64,000 nt of DNA from Nitrincola sp048264025 (GTDB taxonomy: Bacteria; Pseudomonadota; Gammaproteobacteria; Pseudomonadales; Balneatricaceae): positions 186,001 to 250,000 of the forward strand of contig NZ_JBLXDN010000002.1 in NCBI RefSeq assembly GCF_048264025.1, written 5' to 3'. The notes under the pieces are model-generated. The model saw nothing but the letters and a program-made list of their open reading frames with translations. It did no database searches and was not told where the DNA came from. Shown here in pieces: positions 55,830 through 64,000 of this stretch; the stretch's first letter is position 1, and each line of letters begins with the position of its first letter. Made by a program: the position numbers and the translations under genes.

Positions 55830-57023
55830 TTAGTCGGTGGTGTCGTCGCCAGCGTAGATGCGAATCAGACTGGAAACCGTATTGACCAGTAAATCAGCTT
55901 CAGTCTGATTCATGATCAGCGGTGGCAGCAATCGAACCACGCGTCCGCCGCCGGTAATGTTCAGTAACACACCTTTGACTTTGGCCAGTACCGCCAGCTC
56001 TGTGCCAGCATCCTTCAGTTCTATACCGATCATCAACCCTTTACCGCGAATTTCCTTGATATAGGGTTTGTCAGCCAACTGAATATGGAAGCTGTCGAGA
56101 ATATACTGCCCCAGTGATGCAGCGTGCTGGCACAGATTGTCCTGTTCAATGGTATTGATAACCGCCAGTGCTGCCGCACAGGCCAGCGGGTTGCCGCCAT
56201 AGGTGGTACCGTGCGTGCCTGGGCCGAAAACTTCAGCGGCTTTACCACGAGCCAGACAGGCGCCAATAGGGAAGCCATTACCCAGGCCTTTGGCCGTGGT
56301 GACAACGTCGGGCATGATGCTGGTGTGCTGGTAGGCAAAGTAACGGCCAGTACGGCCGTTACCTGTTTGCACTTCATCCAGGATCAGCAGCAGTTCGTGT
56401 TCATCACAGATGGCTCTCAGGTTTTCCAGATAACTATTGTCCGGTACCTGAATGCCGCCTTCTCCCTGGATGGGTTCTACCATGATAGCGACAACATCAT
56501 TATTGCTGCGCAGAATCTGCTTGACCGCCTCCAGATTATTGAAAGGGGCGCGGATAAAACCACTGACCAGAGGCTCAAAGCCTGCCTGGGTGGCGCGATT
56601 GCCGGTAGCACTCAGTGTCGCCAGTGTACGTCCATGGAAGGAGTTTTCCATCACAATGATAGCGGGTTTATCGATCTGGCGACTGTGACCGTAACGACGG
56701 GCAATCTTGATCGCCGCTTCATTAGCTTCTGCACCCGAGTTGCCGAAAAACACATTATCCATACCGGATACCTGCGTGAGTTTTTCAGCCAGCTGCTGTT
56801 GCAGCGGTATGGTGTAGAGATTAGAGCAGTGAATCAGCTTGCCGGCCTGTTTGCAGATAGCCTCGGTGACAGCAGGGTGCGCATGCCCAAGCCCGGTAAC
56901 GGCAATGCCGCTAAGTGCATCCAGGTACTTGTGTCCATCTGTGTCATAGATCCATGCACCCTGACCATAGTCAAAGGCAACGGACAGACGATTATAGGTA
57001 TTCATCAGTGGTTGTATGGCCAT
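55830..57023 (-). CDS. argD: Acetylornithine (succinylornithine) aminotransferase ArgD
   Basis: A 397-residue class III PLP aminotransferase. It interconverts N-acetyl-glutamate semialdehyde and N-acetylornithine. FFGNSGAEANEAAIKIAR and FHGRTLATLSATGN bracket the cofactor region. ILDEVQTGNGRTG and TTAKGLGNGFPIGA hold the catalytic lysine (TAKGLGNG). The pairing with argF makes ArgD more likely than AstC. A promoter and a small hairpin precede it (57051-57107). A long frame on the opposite strand is antisense shadow. Confidence 0.96.
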   Translation of the reverse strand: MAIQPLMNTYNRLSVAFDYGQGAWIYDTDGHKYLDALSGIAVTGLGHAHPAVTEAICKQAGKLIHCSNLYTIPLQQQLAEKLTQVSGMDNVFFGNSGAEANEAAIKIARRYGHSRQIDKPAIIVMENSFHGRTLATLSATGNRATQAGFEPLVSGFIRAPFNNLEAVKQILRSNNDVVAIMVEPIQGEGGIQVPDNSYLENLRAICDEHELLLILDEVQTGNGRTGRYFAYQHTSIMPDVVTTAKGLGNGFPIGACLARGKAAEVFGPGTHGTTYGGNPLACAAALAVINTIEQDNLCQHAASLGQYILDSFHIQLADKPYIKEIRGKGLMIGIELKDAGTELAVLAKVKGVLLNITGGGRVVRLLPPLIMNQTEADLLVNTVSSLIRIYAGDDTTD

Positions 57024-57050
57024 TCAGCTTCTCTCCCTACAACGCAAAAA

Positions 57051-57066
57051 GGCAGCCAGAGCTGCC
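57051..57066 (-). other. Symmetric hairpin in the argD leader
   Basis: GGCAGC and GCTGCC pair around a four-base loop. The hairpin is flanked by TTTTTTT on its upstream side and TTTTT on its downstream side (minus strand), so it looks like a terminator in either direction. It would lie within about ten bases of the predicted argD start point, too near for ordinary attenuation. It may be a 5' hairpin, or a terminator for antisense transcripts. Confidence 0.5.
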
Positions 57067-57078
57067 AAAAAAAGAGCT

Positions 57079-57107
57079 ATTCTAGGCCTATCCTCGGGTT
57101 TTAGCAA
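57079..57107 (-). promoter_or_regulatory. Candidate sigma-70 promoter for argD-argF
   Basis: On the minus strand TTGCTA (57102-57107) and TAGAAT (57079-57084) are separated by 17 bases, followed by transcription near 57072. No ArgR box was recognised by eye. Confidence 0.55.
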
Positions 57108-57303
57108 TTTACTTTGAGGGTGGGTGGGTATTATCTGCATAAAACAGATTGAAAAATCAGGTAGAGCCCGTATATTTGTAGTCAGAGGTGTGAATTTTAC
57201 CTGACTTTTTTTGTCGGATATAATGCCTGAATACGCAGGTGTGGCTAAGGTTTTGTTTGCCAGCCTGTTACCGAAGATCAGTTATACAGAAATAGGTGCT
57301 TCA

Positions 57304-57651
57304 ATGAGTGTTGTCGATGTGATTAAAGAGCAGATTGAATCCAATGCAATTCTGCTTTATATGAAAGGTACACCGCGTTTTCCGCAATGCGGCTTTTCAT
57401 CCCGTGCCACTGAAGCGCTGATGGCCTGTGGGGAGCGTTTTGCATTTGTGAATATTCTGGAGCATCCGGATATTCGTGCTGAACTGCCAAACTACGCTAA
57501 CTGGCCGACCTTTCCACAGTTGTGGATCAATGGTGAGTTGGTAGGAGGCTGTGACATTATTTGTGAAATGGGCGCTACCGGTGAGCTGGAAACCCTGGTT
57601 AAAGCAGCGGCTGCGGCAGCGGGCGCTGAAGAAGAACAGCCACAGGCTTGA
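57304..57651 (+). CDS. grxD: Monothiol glutaredoxin GrxD (Grx4)
   Basis: A 115-residue CGFS-type glutaredoxin that binds and transfers 2Fe-2S clusters with glutathione. The active site CGFS is near residue 29, after MKGTPRFPQ. ANWPTFPQLWINGELVGGCDI is typical. The C-terminus is an Ala/Glu-rich tail (AAAAAAGAEEEQPQ). I start at MSVVDVIK (ATG 57304) with AGGT six bases upstream; an open frame 31 codons longer has no family match. It ends at a hairpin before convergent rnt. Confidence 0.94.
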   Translation: MSVVDVIKEQIESNAILLYMKGTPRFPQCGFSSRATEALMACGERFAFVNILEHPDIRAELPNYANWPTFPQLWINGELVGGCDIICEMGATGELETLVKAAAAAAGAEEEQPQA

Positions 57652-57661
57652 TTCTCTTAAC

Positions 57662-57690
57662 GGCAGCCGGACTTCAGTCCGGTTGCTGCC
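57662..57690 (+). terminator. Probable terminator between grxD and rnt
   Basis: CCGGAC and GTCCGG pair around TTCA, with GGCAG and CTGCC pairing outside after a small bulge. It lies ten bases after the grxD stop and 14 before the rnt stop, so it can serve both convergent genes. The U-tract is poor. Confidence 0.6.
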
Positions 57691-57703
57691 TTGCAACCCC
57701 GAA

Positions 57704-58348
57704 TCAACGGGTTTGCAATACTAGATCCCACCCACCCATATCTTTCCAGCGATTCACAATCATACAGAACAGCTCGGCAGTTTTTTCGGTGTCATACACA
57801 GCCGAATGGGCGCTGCGATTGTCAAAATCTATACCGGCCACTTCACAGGCTTTGGCTAATACAGTTTGACCACAGGCCAACCCTGCCAGTGTGGCGGTAT
57901 CGAAGGTTGAAAAAGGATGGAAAGGGTTGCGTTTGATACCCTGACGTTCCGTCGCGCAGCTAACAAAGTTATGATCAAACGTGGCGTTATGTCCCACCAG
58001 AATGGCACGTTTACACCCCTGTGCCTTAATGGCTTTACGGATGGGTTTGAAAATATTTTCCAGGGCTTGGGCCTCACTGATCGCCTGACGATCCGGATTC
58101 CATGGATCAATGCCTGTGAATGCCAGCGCGGATTGCTCCAGATTAGCGCCCTCAAACGGAACGACATTGGCGCTGTAAGTGCGCTCTGGCATCAGATAGC
58201 CGTTCTCGTCCATGCTCAGCGTGACAGCGGCAATTTCAAGTAGTGCATCAGTGCGGCAATTAAATCCAGCCGTTTCAACATCGACGACGACGGGGAGGTA
58301 GCCTCTGAAGCGATCGGCCATAAGGGTCTTGTCAGTTGAGTGGGTCAA
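57704..58348 (-). CDS. rnt: Ribonuclease T
   Basis: A 214-residue DEDDh exonuclease that trims the 3' ends of tRNA, 5S and 23S rRNA. ExoI VVVDVETAGF (about residues 20-29), ExoII VGHNATFDHNFV and ExoIII HSAVYDTEKTAEL hold the acidic and His active-site residues. AAGGA lies six bases before a TTG codon, which decides for a TTG start at 58348; the ATG nine codons later has no site. It is divergent from motY, an arrangement shared with Pseudomonas. Confidence 0.96.
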   Translation of the reverse strand: MTHSTDKTLMADRFRGYLPVVVDVETAGFNCRTDALLEIAAVTLSMDENGYLMPERTYSANVVPFEGANLEQSALAFTGIDPWNPDRQAISEAQALENIFKPIRKAIKAQGCKRAILVGHNATFDHNFVSCATERQGIKRNPFHPFSTFDTATLAGLACGQTVLAKACEVAGIDFDNRSAHSAVYDTEKTAELFCMIVNRWKDMGGWDLVLQTR

Positions 58349-58492
58349 GCAATATCCTTAATCTATGTGATGTTAATAGTGTATTATTCTAACAGTCGCA
58401 GGGGTGGAGTGAAATGCAAGGTAAAGCCTTGGCACATGCTGCCGATAATACAGAGAGTTTCCGTTACTGTCTTTTATAAGGTTGAGAGTTGT

Positions 58493-59344
58493 ATGCCTGG
58501 CCGAGCGCTATTCTTTCTGTTGTCGTGTTTGCCTTATCAAGCCCTTCAGGCTGTGACGTTTATGGCACCTGTTGATGCGGTGCACTGGGATATTGAAGCC
58601 TCTCCTTTTGCATGTCGCCTATCGCAGTCTATCCCGTCTTTTGGCGAGGCCGTGTTTGAACAGGAGGCTGGAGAAGGCCTGGAGTTTGTATTACTGCCGG
58701 CACAGACTCAGCAACTCTCTGGCAGGGCGCGCTTGGTTGCTGAAGCGGCTCCTTGGTCACCAGGTCACACTCCCAGGCCCATTGGCGAAATGGAAGTCAG
58801 TCAGGGGCAGATTCATGTGCGGGGCAGTCAGGCTACGCAGATGATGGCTGCACTGCATGAAGGTCTGATGCCAACCTTCAGTACCAACCGCTGGTACGGT
58901 GCGTCTCAGTCTGTGTCTGTTGGTATTATGTCGGTAAATTTTCATTCAGCTTATCAGGACTACCTGGGCTGTTTGACTGGGTTGCTGCCGGTTAATTATC
59001 GTCAGATAGCCCGAACCGCGGTACTCTTTCCTACGGCAGAACATCAATTATCGGATGCGACTCGGGAGCGCCTGGATCTGATAGCTCAGTATGTGCTGAC
59101 CGATGATACAGTGCAGCAGATCTTTGTTGACGGGCATACTGACAATGATGGTCGACGGCTGTTATTGCGTGATCTGTCCAAACGTCGGGCAGAAGAAGTT
59201 ACGCGCTATCTTGTCTCCCGCGGTGTCAGTGAAGATGCTATTATTACCCGCTTTCACGGGGACCGTTATCCGGTAGTCGCCAACGACACCCCTGAAAACC
59301 GTACCCGTAACCGCCGTGTGACCATTCGCCTCGAAAAAGACTGA
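58493..59344 (+). CDS. motY: Flagellar motor protein MotY (OmpA family)
   Basis: A 283-residue outer-membrane-associated protein. A signal peptide (MPGRALFFLLSCLPYQALQA) is followed by the MotY-specific N-terminal domain (SPFACRLSQSIPSFGEAVFEQEAG). The C-terminal OmpA-type peptidoglycan-binding domain (about residues 170-280, VDGHTDNDGRR and SKRRAEEVTRYL) completes it. MotY forms the T-ring that holds the stator around the motor, needed by Na+-type or PomAB/MotCD motors. I start at ATG 58493; the longer frame lacks a signal peptide. It neighbours rnt and argG as in Pseudomonas. No other flagellar gene is here. Confidence 0.92.
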   Translation: MPGRALFFLLSCLPYQALQAVTFMAPVDAVHWDIEASPFACRLSQSIPSFGEAVFEQEAGEGLEFVLLPAQTQQLSGRARLVAEAAPWSPGHTPRPIGEMEVSQGQIHVRGSQATQMMAALHEGLMPTFSTNRWYGASQSVSVGIMSVNFHSAYQDYLGCLTGLLPVNYRQIARTAVLFPTAEHQLSDATRERLDLIAQYVLTDDTVQQIFVDGHTDNDGRRLLLRDLSKRRAEEVTRYLVSRGVSEDAIITRFHGDRYPVVANDTPENRTRNRRVTIRLEKD

Positions 59345-59471
59345 GCGTTTAAAGCGCATCTGTCCTGATTGGCAGGCAAGCCCTGCGGCAATCTGTTATT
59401 ATCGGGTTTTATCTATTAGTCGCCAGGCTCCGGTCAAGACAGCCGGAGTTGGTTAAATCGGGAGCATCAAT

Positions 59472-60689
59472 ATGTCCGACGTCAAGAAGGTTGTTCTGGC
59501 TTACTCCGGTGGTCTGGATACCTCTGTGATAGTGCGCTGGTTGCAAGATACTTATCAGTGCGAAGTAGTTACGTTTACCGCTGACCTGGGTCAGGGCGAA
59601 GAGGTTGAACCAGCGCGTACCAAAGCCCAGGCGCTGGGTGTTAAAGAGATTTATATCGAAGATCTGCGCGAAGAGTTTGTACGTGATTTCGTCTTCCCGA
59701 TGTTCCGAGCCAATACTATTTATGAAGGCGAATACCTGCTGGGCACGTCTATAGCGCGTCCATTGATTGCCAAGCGGCTGATTGAAATTGCCAACGAAAC
59801 CGGGGCAGATGCGATCTCCCATGGTGCGACTGGCAAGGGCAACGATCAGGTGCGTTTCGAGCTGGGTGCTTATGCTCTCAAGCCGGGTGTCAAAGTGATT
59901 GCACCTTGGCGTGAATGGGATCTGACCTCCCGTGAAACGCTGATGAAATATTGCGAAGAGCGCAATATTCCGGTTGATTTCAGCAACAAGAAAAAGAAAT
60001 CACCTTATTCCATGGATGCTAACTTGCTGCACATCTCCTATGAAGGTGGCATTCTCGAAGATCCTTGGGCTGAAGCTGAAGAGGATATGTGGCGCTGGAG
60101 CGTCAATCCTGAAGCGGCGCCCGATCAGGCAACTTACCTTGAGCTTACCTATGAGCAAGGCGATATTGTCGCTATCGATGGTGAGCGCATGAGCCCGGCA
60201 ACCGTGCTGGAGACGCTGAATAAAATAGGTGGCGCCAACGGTATCGGTCGTCTGGATATTGTTGAAAACCGTTTTGTCGGTATGAAGTCGCGCGGCTGTT
60301 ATGAAACACCGGGCGGTACCATCATGCTTAAAGCGCACCGTGCCATTGAATCCCTGACGTTGGATCGTGAAGCTGCGCATCTGAAAGATGAGCTGATGCC
60401 GCGCTATGCCAAGGTTATTTATAACGGCTTCTGGTGGTCAGAAGAGCGTAAAATGCTGCAGCAGATGATCGATTACTCCCAGCGTCATGTAAACGGTGAT
60501 GTACGAGTGAAACTGTACAAAGGCAGTGTCAGCGTTGTCGGACGTCGTTCACCTGACAGTTTATTTGATGAAAGTATCGCTACTTTTGAAGATGATGCCG
60601 GTTCTTATGATCAGAAAGATGCAGAAGGCTTTATCAAGCTGAATGCTTTGCGTATGCGAATTGCTGCCAGCAAAGGCAGAAAATTCTGA
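59472..60689 (+). CDS. argG: Argininosuccinate synthase
   Basis: A 405-residue enzyme joining citrulline and aspartate with ATP to argininosuccinate, the step after ArgF. The N-terminal ATP loop AYSGGLDTSVI is at residues 10-20. ISHGATGKGNDQVRFE (about 114-129), GMKSRGCYETPGG, and the C-terminal region are standard. GGGAG lies before the ATG. It shares a pathway with argD-argF 4 kb away but is separately placed. A hairpin follows at 60709. Confidence 0.98.
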   Translation: MSDVKKVVLAYSGGLDTSVIVRWLQDTYQCEVVTFTADLGQGEEVEPARTKAQALGVKEIYIEDLREEFVRDFVFPMFRANTIYEGEYLLGTSIARPLIAKRLIEIANETGADAISHGATGKGNDQVRFELGAYALKPGVKVIAPWREWDLTSRETLMKYCEERNIPVDFSNKKKKSPYSMDANLLHISYEGGILEDPWAEAEEDMWRWSVNPEAAPDQATYLELTYEQGDIVAIDGERMSPATVLETLNKIGGANGIGRLDIVENRFVGMKSRGCYETPGGTIMLKAHRAIESLTLDREAAHLKDELMPRYAKVIYNGFWWSEERKMLQQMIDYSQRHVNGDVRVKLYKGSVSVVGRRSPDSLFDESIATFEDDAGSYDQKDAEGFIKLNALRMRIAASKGRKF

Positions 60690-60708
60690 TCTGCTATCAG
60701 CATCAGAC

Positions 60709-60744
60709 GCCAACCGGACAGCATCTAGTTGCTGCCCGGTTGGC
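60709..60744 (+). terminator. Stem-loop after argG
   Basis: GCCAACCGG (60709-60717) pairs with CCGGTTGGC (60736-60744). Inside, CAGCA pairs with TGCTG after one unpaired base per side, leaving a six-base loop. No U-run follows, so it may be a rho-independent terminator of weak type or a stability element. Confidence 0.6.
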
Positions 60745-60892
60745 AACTTCTCGCGTTAGTCTGCTGCAATCCTGTCTGAAAACTCTCACCGGAAGCGTGT
60801 TTTTACCCAACTACTTCGCAGAAATGGCCAGGTAGTGGCAATCAGGCCAATTTTCATGCTACTTTTCAGATAGTTATTAAGAAATCTGGGCC

Positions 60893-62467
60893 ATGGCAGC
60901 ACTTTTCTCTGATCAGACAGTACTTATTGTGGAAAAAAATCTGGAAGAGCTGGAGCAGCTAAGACAGATTTTGACTACTATGGGCTTTCGCAACATTGAA
61001 GTGGCCTCTTCGGTCAACATGGCGACCAGTCTGCTGACAGAAATACAGGTTGATCTGTGTATGCTGGTGTATGACCTCGGCCGTGATGAGAAAAACGGCT
61101 TGCAGGTCCTTCAAGAACTCAAGGCCGCCGGGCGCCCCAGCTATTCTACCTGCTTTCTACTCGTGGTCGATCCGCAAAAACTCAGCCTGCTGATGGGATC
61201 CCCTGAACTTTCTGCCGATGGCTATCTGGCCAAACCCTATGATCAGCTTAAATTAAGAGCACAACTGGAAAAACAGTTGCGTATCAAACGCTGTATCGCG
61301 CGTGTAGAGGCTTTTCGTGATCAGCGTAAATGGGATCTGGCTCTAGAAGAGTGTGAAAAGTTGCAGAAGCAATTTCCGGCTTTGGGTGTGCTGATTTTTC
61401 GCATCAAAGGGTTAATCTATCTGGAGCAGCAGCAATATACAAAGGCCTTGTCAGTGTTTGAACGCATCCGTCAGGCCCATGATAAACCTTGGGTTCGGGT
61501 TGCGCTGGGCTTAACAGCTTATGATATGGCTGATTACCAGCGTGCTCGGCTTGAAATGACTCAGGTAATTGATGCTCAGCAGGTGTGTCAGGAGGCCTTC
61601 CTGGTTATGGCACGCATCCATTGGCTCAGAGGTGAGCGTAGCCAGTGTGTGACCTTGTTGCGTAAGTCGGTGATGTTGCAGCCTTCAGTGTCTGTGCTGC
61701 AGGGTGAGTTGGGAAATCGGGCAGGCTTCGCTGAAGAACTCAATGTGGCTGCTGAGGGTTTTCGTCAGGCGGTGCAGCATGCCCGTCATACGGCGATGCA
61801 AAACCCGGAATACTATTTTGGTCTGGTACGGGTGATACAGCAGCAGATTACTGACAAACCGGATCGGACAGCTGAGTTTATTGCCGAAGCTATTCGAGTG
61901 CTGGAGTCAGTGGTGCACGACTGCATGGATGATCCACAGATACGCTTCAGGGCGCGCCTGATCGCCGCGGATATATATCGGCAGAATGGTGAGCACCAGA
62001 ATGCTGATTTTGCCGCGGGCGATGCATTAGCACAATTTCGCAAGATACCCTTGGCAGCGCAGTTGAGTGTGGCCGATCTGCTTGCCGATGGCCTGGAGTC
62101 TACCCGCTTTGCCACTCAGGCGGCTGAGTTAAAGCAAGAAGTATCACGTTCGATGTCGACGGTGGAGTGGGGTAGAAGTAACCTCAAAGGCATGCTGTCG
62201 TTTCGTCAAAAAGCACTGGCTGAGGCCTTTGAGGCCTTCGAATCGGCTTGGTGTACCAATCCGGGCAATCCCGGTGTTGGTCTGAATCTGCTACAAACAG
62301 GGATTGAAACCCTACGCCGGGACATGAGTCAGTTGACAGTATTGAAGCGCTGTGCCGAAATAGCCATAGAGCTGCAGTACGGCGCGCTAAGCAACAAGCA
62401 GCAGCAGCGCTATCAGCGCTTAAGTGAACGTTTCAGTGACCTGATCAGAGAGGCAGAGATTGCATAA
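60893..62467 (+). CDS. Receiver-domain protein with TPR-like repeats
   Basis: A 524-residue protein. The N-terminal receiver domain (about 1-130) has Asp61 where phosphorylation occurs and Lys114 in AKPYD. The acidic pair near residues 13-15 is reduced (Val-Glu-Lys), so metal binding and phosphorylation may be weakened. The rest is helical tetratricopeptide-like repeats (about 150-520; for example KALSVFERIRQAHDKPW and EAFEAFESAWCTNPGNP), a scaffold for protein contacts. Its partner is unknown and no histidine kinase lies beside it. It ends 47 bases before the HMG-CoA reductase start. Confidence 0.82.
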   Translation: MAALFSDQTVLIVEKNLEELEQLRQILTTMGFRNIEVASSVNMATSLLTEIQVDLCMLVYDLGRDEKNGLQVLQELKAAGRPSYSTCFLLVVDPQKLSLLMGSPELSADGYLAKPYDQLKLRAQLEKQLRIKRCIARVEAFRDQRKWDLALEECEKLQKQFPALGVLIFRIKGLIYLEQQQYTKALSVFERIRQAHDKPWVRVALGLTAYDMADYQRARLEMTQVIDAQQVCQEAFLVMARIHWLRGERSQCVTLLRKSVMLQPSVSVLQGELGNRAGFAEELNVAAEGFRQAVQHARHTAMQNPEYYFGLVRVIQQQITDKPDRTAEFIAEAIRVLESVVHDCMDDPQIRFRARLIAADIYRQNGEHQNADFAAGDALAQFRKIPLAAQLSVADLLADGLESTRFATQAAELKQEVSRSMSTVEWGRSNLKGMLSFRQKALAEAFEAFESAWCTNPGNPGVGLNLLQTGIETLRRDMSQLTVLKRCAEIAIELQYGALSNKQQQRYQRLSERFSDLIREAEIA

Positions 62468-62514
62468 CCTGAAGCAGGTGGCTAAAATTCCGCGTTTCTT
62501 TGGTTCGGGAATCT

Positions 62515-63552
62515 ATGAAGTCTCATAAAATTCTACAGGCCCCCATCCCTATGCGTTGGGTAGGTCCTTTGAAAATCACCGGCCAGACTCTGGATGAAAA
62601 AATCAGTGTGCCGCTGGCAACCTATGAAACCCCGTTGTGGCATTCGGTGGGTCGTGGCGCGCGCGTCTCTGTGCTGACAGACGGCATCCTCACTACAGTG
62701 ATAGATGAGCGTATGACTCGCTCAATACTGCTGGAAGCTGATAATGCCATGGTCGCGCATCAGGCGTTGCAATCCATATTGCAGCGCAAGCCGGAAATGA
62801 ATCAAGTGGTTGCCACCACCAGTCGTTTTGCCCAGTTGATCGATATGCACAGCCAGATAGTCGGTAATCTCATCTACCTGCGGCTTGAATTCACTACCGG
62901 TGATGCTTCAGGTCACAATATGGTCACTAATGCGGCTGACAAACTGATTCCCTGGATTCTGCATCACTATCCGCAGCTACGTTACTCATCGATTTCTGCT
63001 AATTATTGTTCTGATAAAAAAGCCACGGCCGTGAATGGTATTCTGGGTCGGGGCAAATATGTGGTCAGCGAAATACTCATCTCAAGAGACTTGTGTGAGC
63101 GTAAACTCAATACTACCCCGGAAAAGGTGGTGGAGTTGAATGTGCGCAAAAATCTGATAGGAACTTTGATAGCCGGTGGGTTGCGCAGTGCCAATGCGCA
63201 CTATGCCAACATGCTGCTAGGCTTTTATCTGGCCACCGGGCAAGATGCTGCCAATATTATCGAAGGGTCTCAGGGTGTGGTGCATGCCGAGGTCAGAGAT
63301 GATGCATTGTATTTTTCCTGTACTTTGCCGAATTTGATCGTTGGCAGTGTCGGTAACGGCAAAGGCATAGACTTTGTTGAGGAGAATCTGCGTAAACTGG
63401 GTTGTCGTGAAGATCGAGTACCGGGTGAGAATGCACGCCGTTTAGCCGCTATTTGCGCCGCGACTGTACTCTGTGGTGAACTATCCTTGCTGAGTGCGCA
63501 GACCAACCCGGGTGAATTGATGGAAGCACATATCCGGTTGGAACGTCCATGA
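62515..63552 (+). CDS. Hydroxymethylglutaryl-CoA reductase
   Basis: A 345-residue catalytic-core-only HMG-CoA reductase. It converts HMG-CoA to mevalonate with NAD(P)H. Active-site and signature stretches are MVTNAADKLI, SDKKATAVN and VGSVGNGKG. The wording is closer to class I (eukaryote/archaea-like) than to the class II enzymes of lactic bacteria. GGGA lies before ATG 62515; five extra codons upstream are open. The TGA overlaps the next start (ATGA), so it is coupled to an isopentenyl-diphosphate isomerase. A mevalonate route is thus indicated, unusual for this class. No membrane anchor is seen. Confidence 0.93.
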   Translation: MKSHKILQAPIPMRWVGPLKITGQTLDEKISVPLATYETPLWHSVGRGARVSVLTDGILTTVIDERMTRSILLEADNAMVAHQALQSILQRKPEMNQVVATTSRFAQLIDMHSQIVGNLIYLRLEFTTGDASGHNMVTNAADKLIPWILHHYPQLRYSSISANYCSDKKATAVNGILGRGKYVVSEILISRDLCERKLNTTPEKVVELNVRKNLIGTLIAGGLRSANAHYANMLLGFYLATGQDAANIIEGSQGVVHAEVRDDALYFSCTLPNLIVGSVGNGKGIDFVEENLRKLGCREDRVPGENARRLAAICAATVLCGELSLLSAQTNPGELMEAHIRLERP

Positions 63553-64000
63553 GTGACCAGACTAACACCCGTAAAATCGAACATATCCGGGCGATAGAAC
63601 GGGATTCACTGACAGATCGCCAGGGTAACTGGTTTGACCGTATAAGGTTGACGCACCGTGCCTTACCTGAGCTGTCTCTGAATCAGATCGATCCCAGTTG
63701 TCGTTTTTTGGGCAAAAACCTGAGTTTTCCGTTGCTGATCTCCTCTATGACCGGAGGTGATCATGAATTGGTTCGCTGTATTAACCAAAATTTGGCAGAG
63801 GCGGCTGAACGTTGCCAGGTGGCAATGGGTGTTGGTTCGCAGCGGGTGATGTTCAGTTCACCCGAAGCGCGTGAGAGTTTTGCATTGCGTCGCTATGCTC
63901 CCACGACAGTACTGATTGCGAATATTGGAGCCGTACAGTTGAATTACGGTATGACTCGCACGCAGATACAGCAAGCGATTGATGTATTGCAAGCGGATGC
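63549..64000 (+). CDS. fni: Isopentenyl-diphosphate delta-isomerase type 2, partial (N-terminal 150 residues)
   Basis: The start of an FMN-dependent type 2 IDI that interconverts IPP and DMAPP; the gene is cut by the right edge. Recognisable segments are RKIEHIRAIER, LSFPLLISSMTGGDHE, AERCQVAMGVGSQRVMF and TTVLIANIGAVQLNYG. The start overlaps the HMG-CoA reductase stop by four bases. The rest of the mevalonate genes (mevalonate kinase, phosphomevalonate kinase or decarboxylase) would be expected further right. Confidence 0.92.
   Translation, partial: MSDQTNTRKIEHIRAIERDSLTDRQGNWFDRIRLTHRALPELSLNQIDPSCRFLGKNLSFPLLISSMTGGDHELVRCINQNLAEAAERCQVAMGVGSQRVMFSSPEARESFALRRYAPTTVLIANIGAVQLNYGMTRTQIQQAIDVLQAD

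Noticed and set aside
56124..57104. 326-residue open frame on the plus strand over argD
   Set aside because: It is antisense to a clear argD, shows no family motif and has no ribosome site; it is a codon-bias shadow.

Overview
The window looks like chromosomal DNA from a marine, motile, Gram-negative gammaproteobacterium of the Oceanospirillales type (Nitrincola, Marinobacterium or Neptuniibacter-like). This is inferred from gene content and order, not from a marker phylogeny. Supporting points are the rpsU-yqeY-dnaG-rpoD operon opposite tsaD, a Pseudomonas-like rnt-motY-argG block, an Mrp-type antiporter, a NaChBac-like sodium channel and a TRAP uptake system. Almost all genes are intact and tightly packed. 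There is no rRNA, CRISPR array, insertion sequence or prophage block.

Layout. 1-2.5 kb: start of an Mrp antiporter operon running off the left edge, then a LysE-type exporter. 2.5-7.3 kb: tRNA-Ile2(CAU), rpoD, dnaG, yqeY, rpsU, all on the minus strand. 7.5-16.4 kb: housekeeping genes (tsaD, plsY, folB, folK, an overlapped apaH-glpE-cca operon, msrA, rsmE) around a membrane GGDEF-EAL protein with a periplasmic CxxCH haem motif. 16.4-24.0 kb: a ketone-body module. A sigma-54 activator lies divergent to acetoacetyl-CoA synthetase, 3-hydroxybutyrate dehydrogenase and dctPQM, with a near-consensus -24/-12 promoter and an upstream palindrome. 24.1-26.2 kb: an AT-richer chemoreceptor gene, then a scar copying the end of dctM, then two palindromic repeats. 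26.2-36.1 kb: sodium channel, OsmC protein and two RND efflux systems meeting tail to tail. 36.2-46.8 kb: DHH phosphoesterase, a third palindromic repeat, DUF1415, YgiQ, a cold-shock gene with an unusual leader, a flavodoxin, NfsA, a nucleotide phosphorylase/PRPP-synthetase-like pair, PhhB and PurU. 46.9-49.1 kb: a CBS protein, then a DnaT-like gene carrying an in-frame REP-type repeat and a lambda-P-like gene. 49.0-57.0 kb: DUF3549, class II DAHP synthase, a MetR-like regulator, a PAS-PAS-GGDEF-EAL protein and argDF. 57.3-64.0 kb: grxD, rnt, motY, argG, a receiver-TPR protein, and HMG-CoA reductase overlapping a type 2 IPP isomerase cut by the right edge.

How the genes work together. The sigma-54 module imports and oxidises 3-hydroxybutyrate to acetoacetate and activates it to acetoacetyl-CoA. 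The HMG-CoA reductase/isomerase pair points to a mevalonate route to isoprenoids, uncommon in this class. The DnaT-like/lambda-P-like pair may load the replicative helicase. The strongest candidates for something unusual are the REP insertion inside the DnaT-like gene, the dctM scar bracketing the chemoreceptor, the phosphorylase/PRPP-synthetase pair and the haem-sensing cyclic-di-GMP protein.
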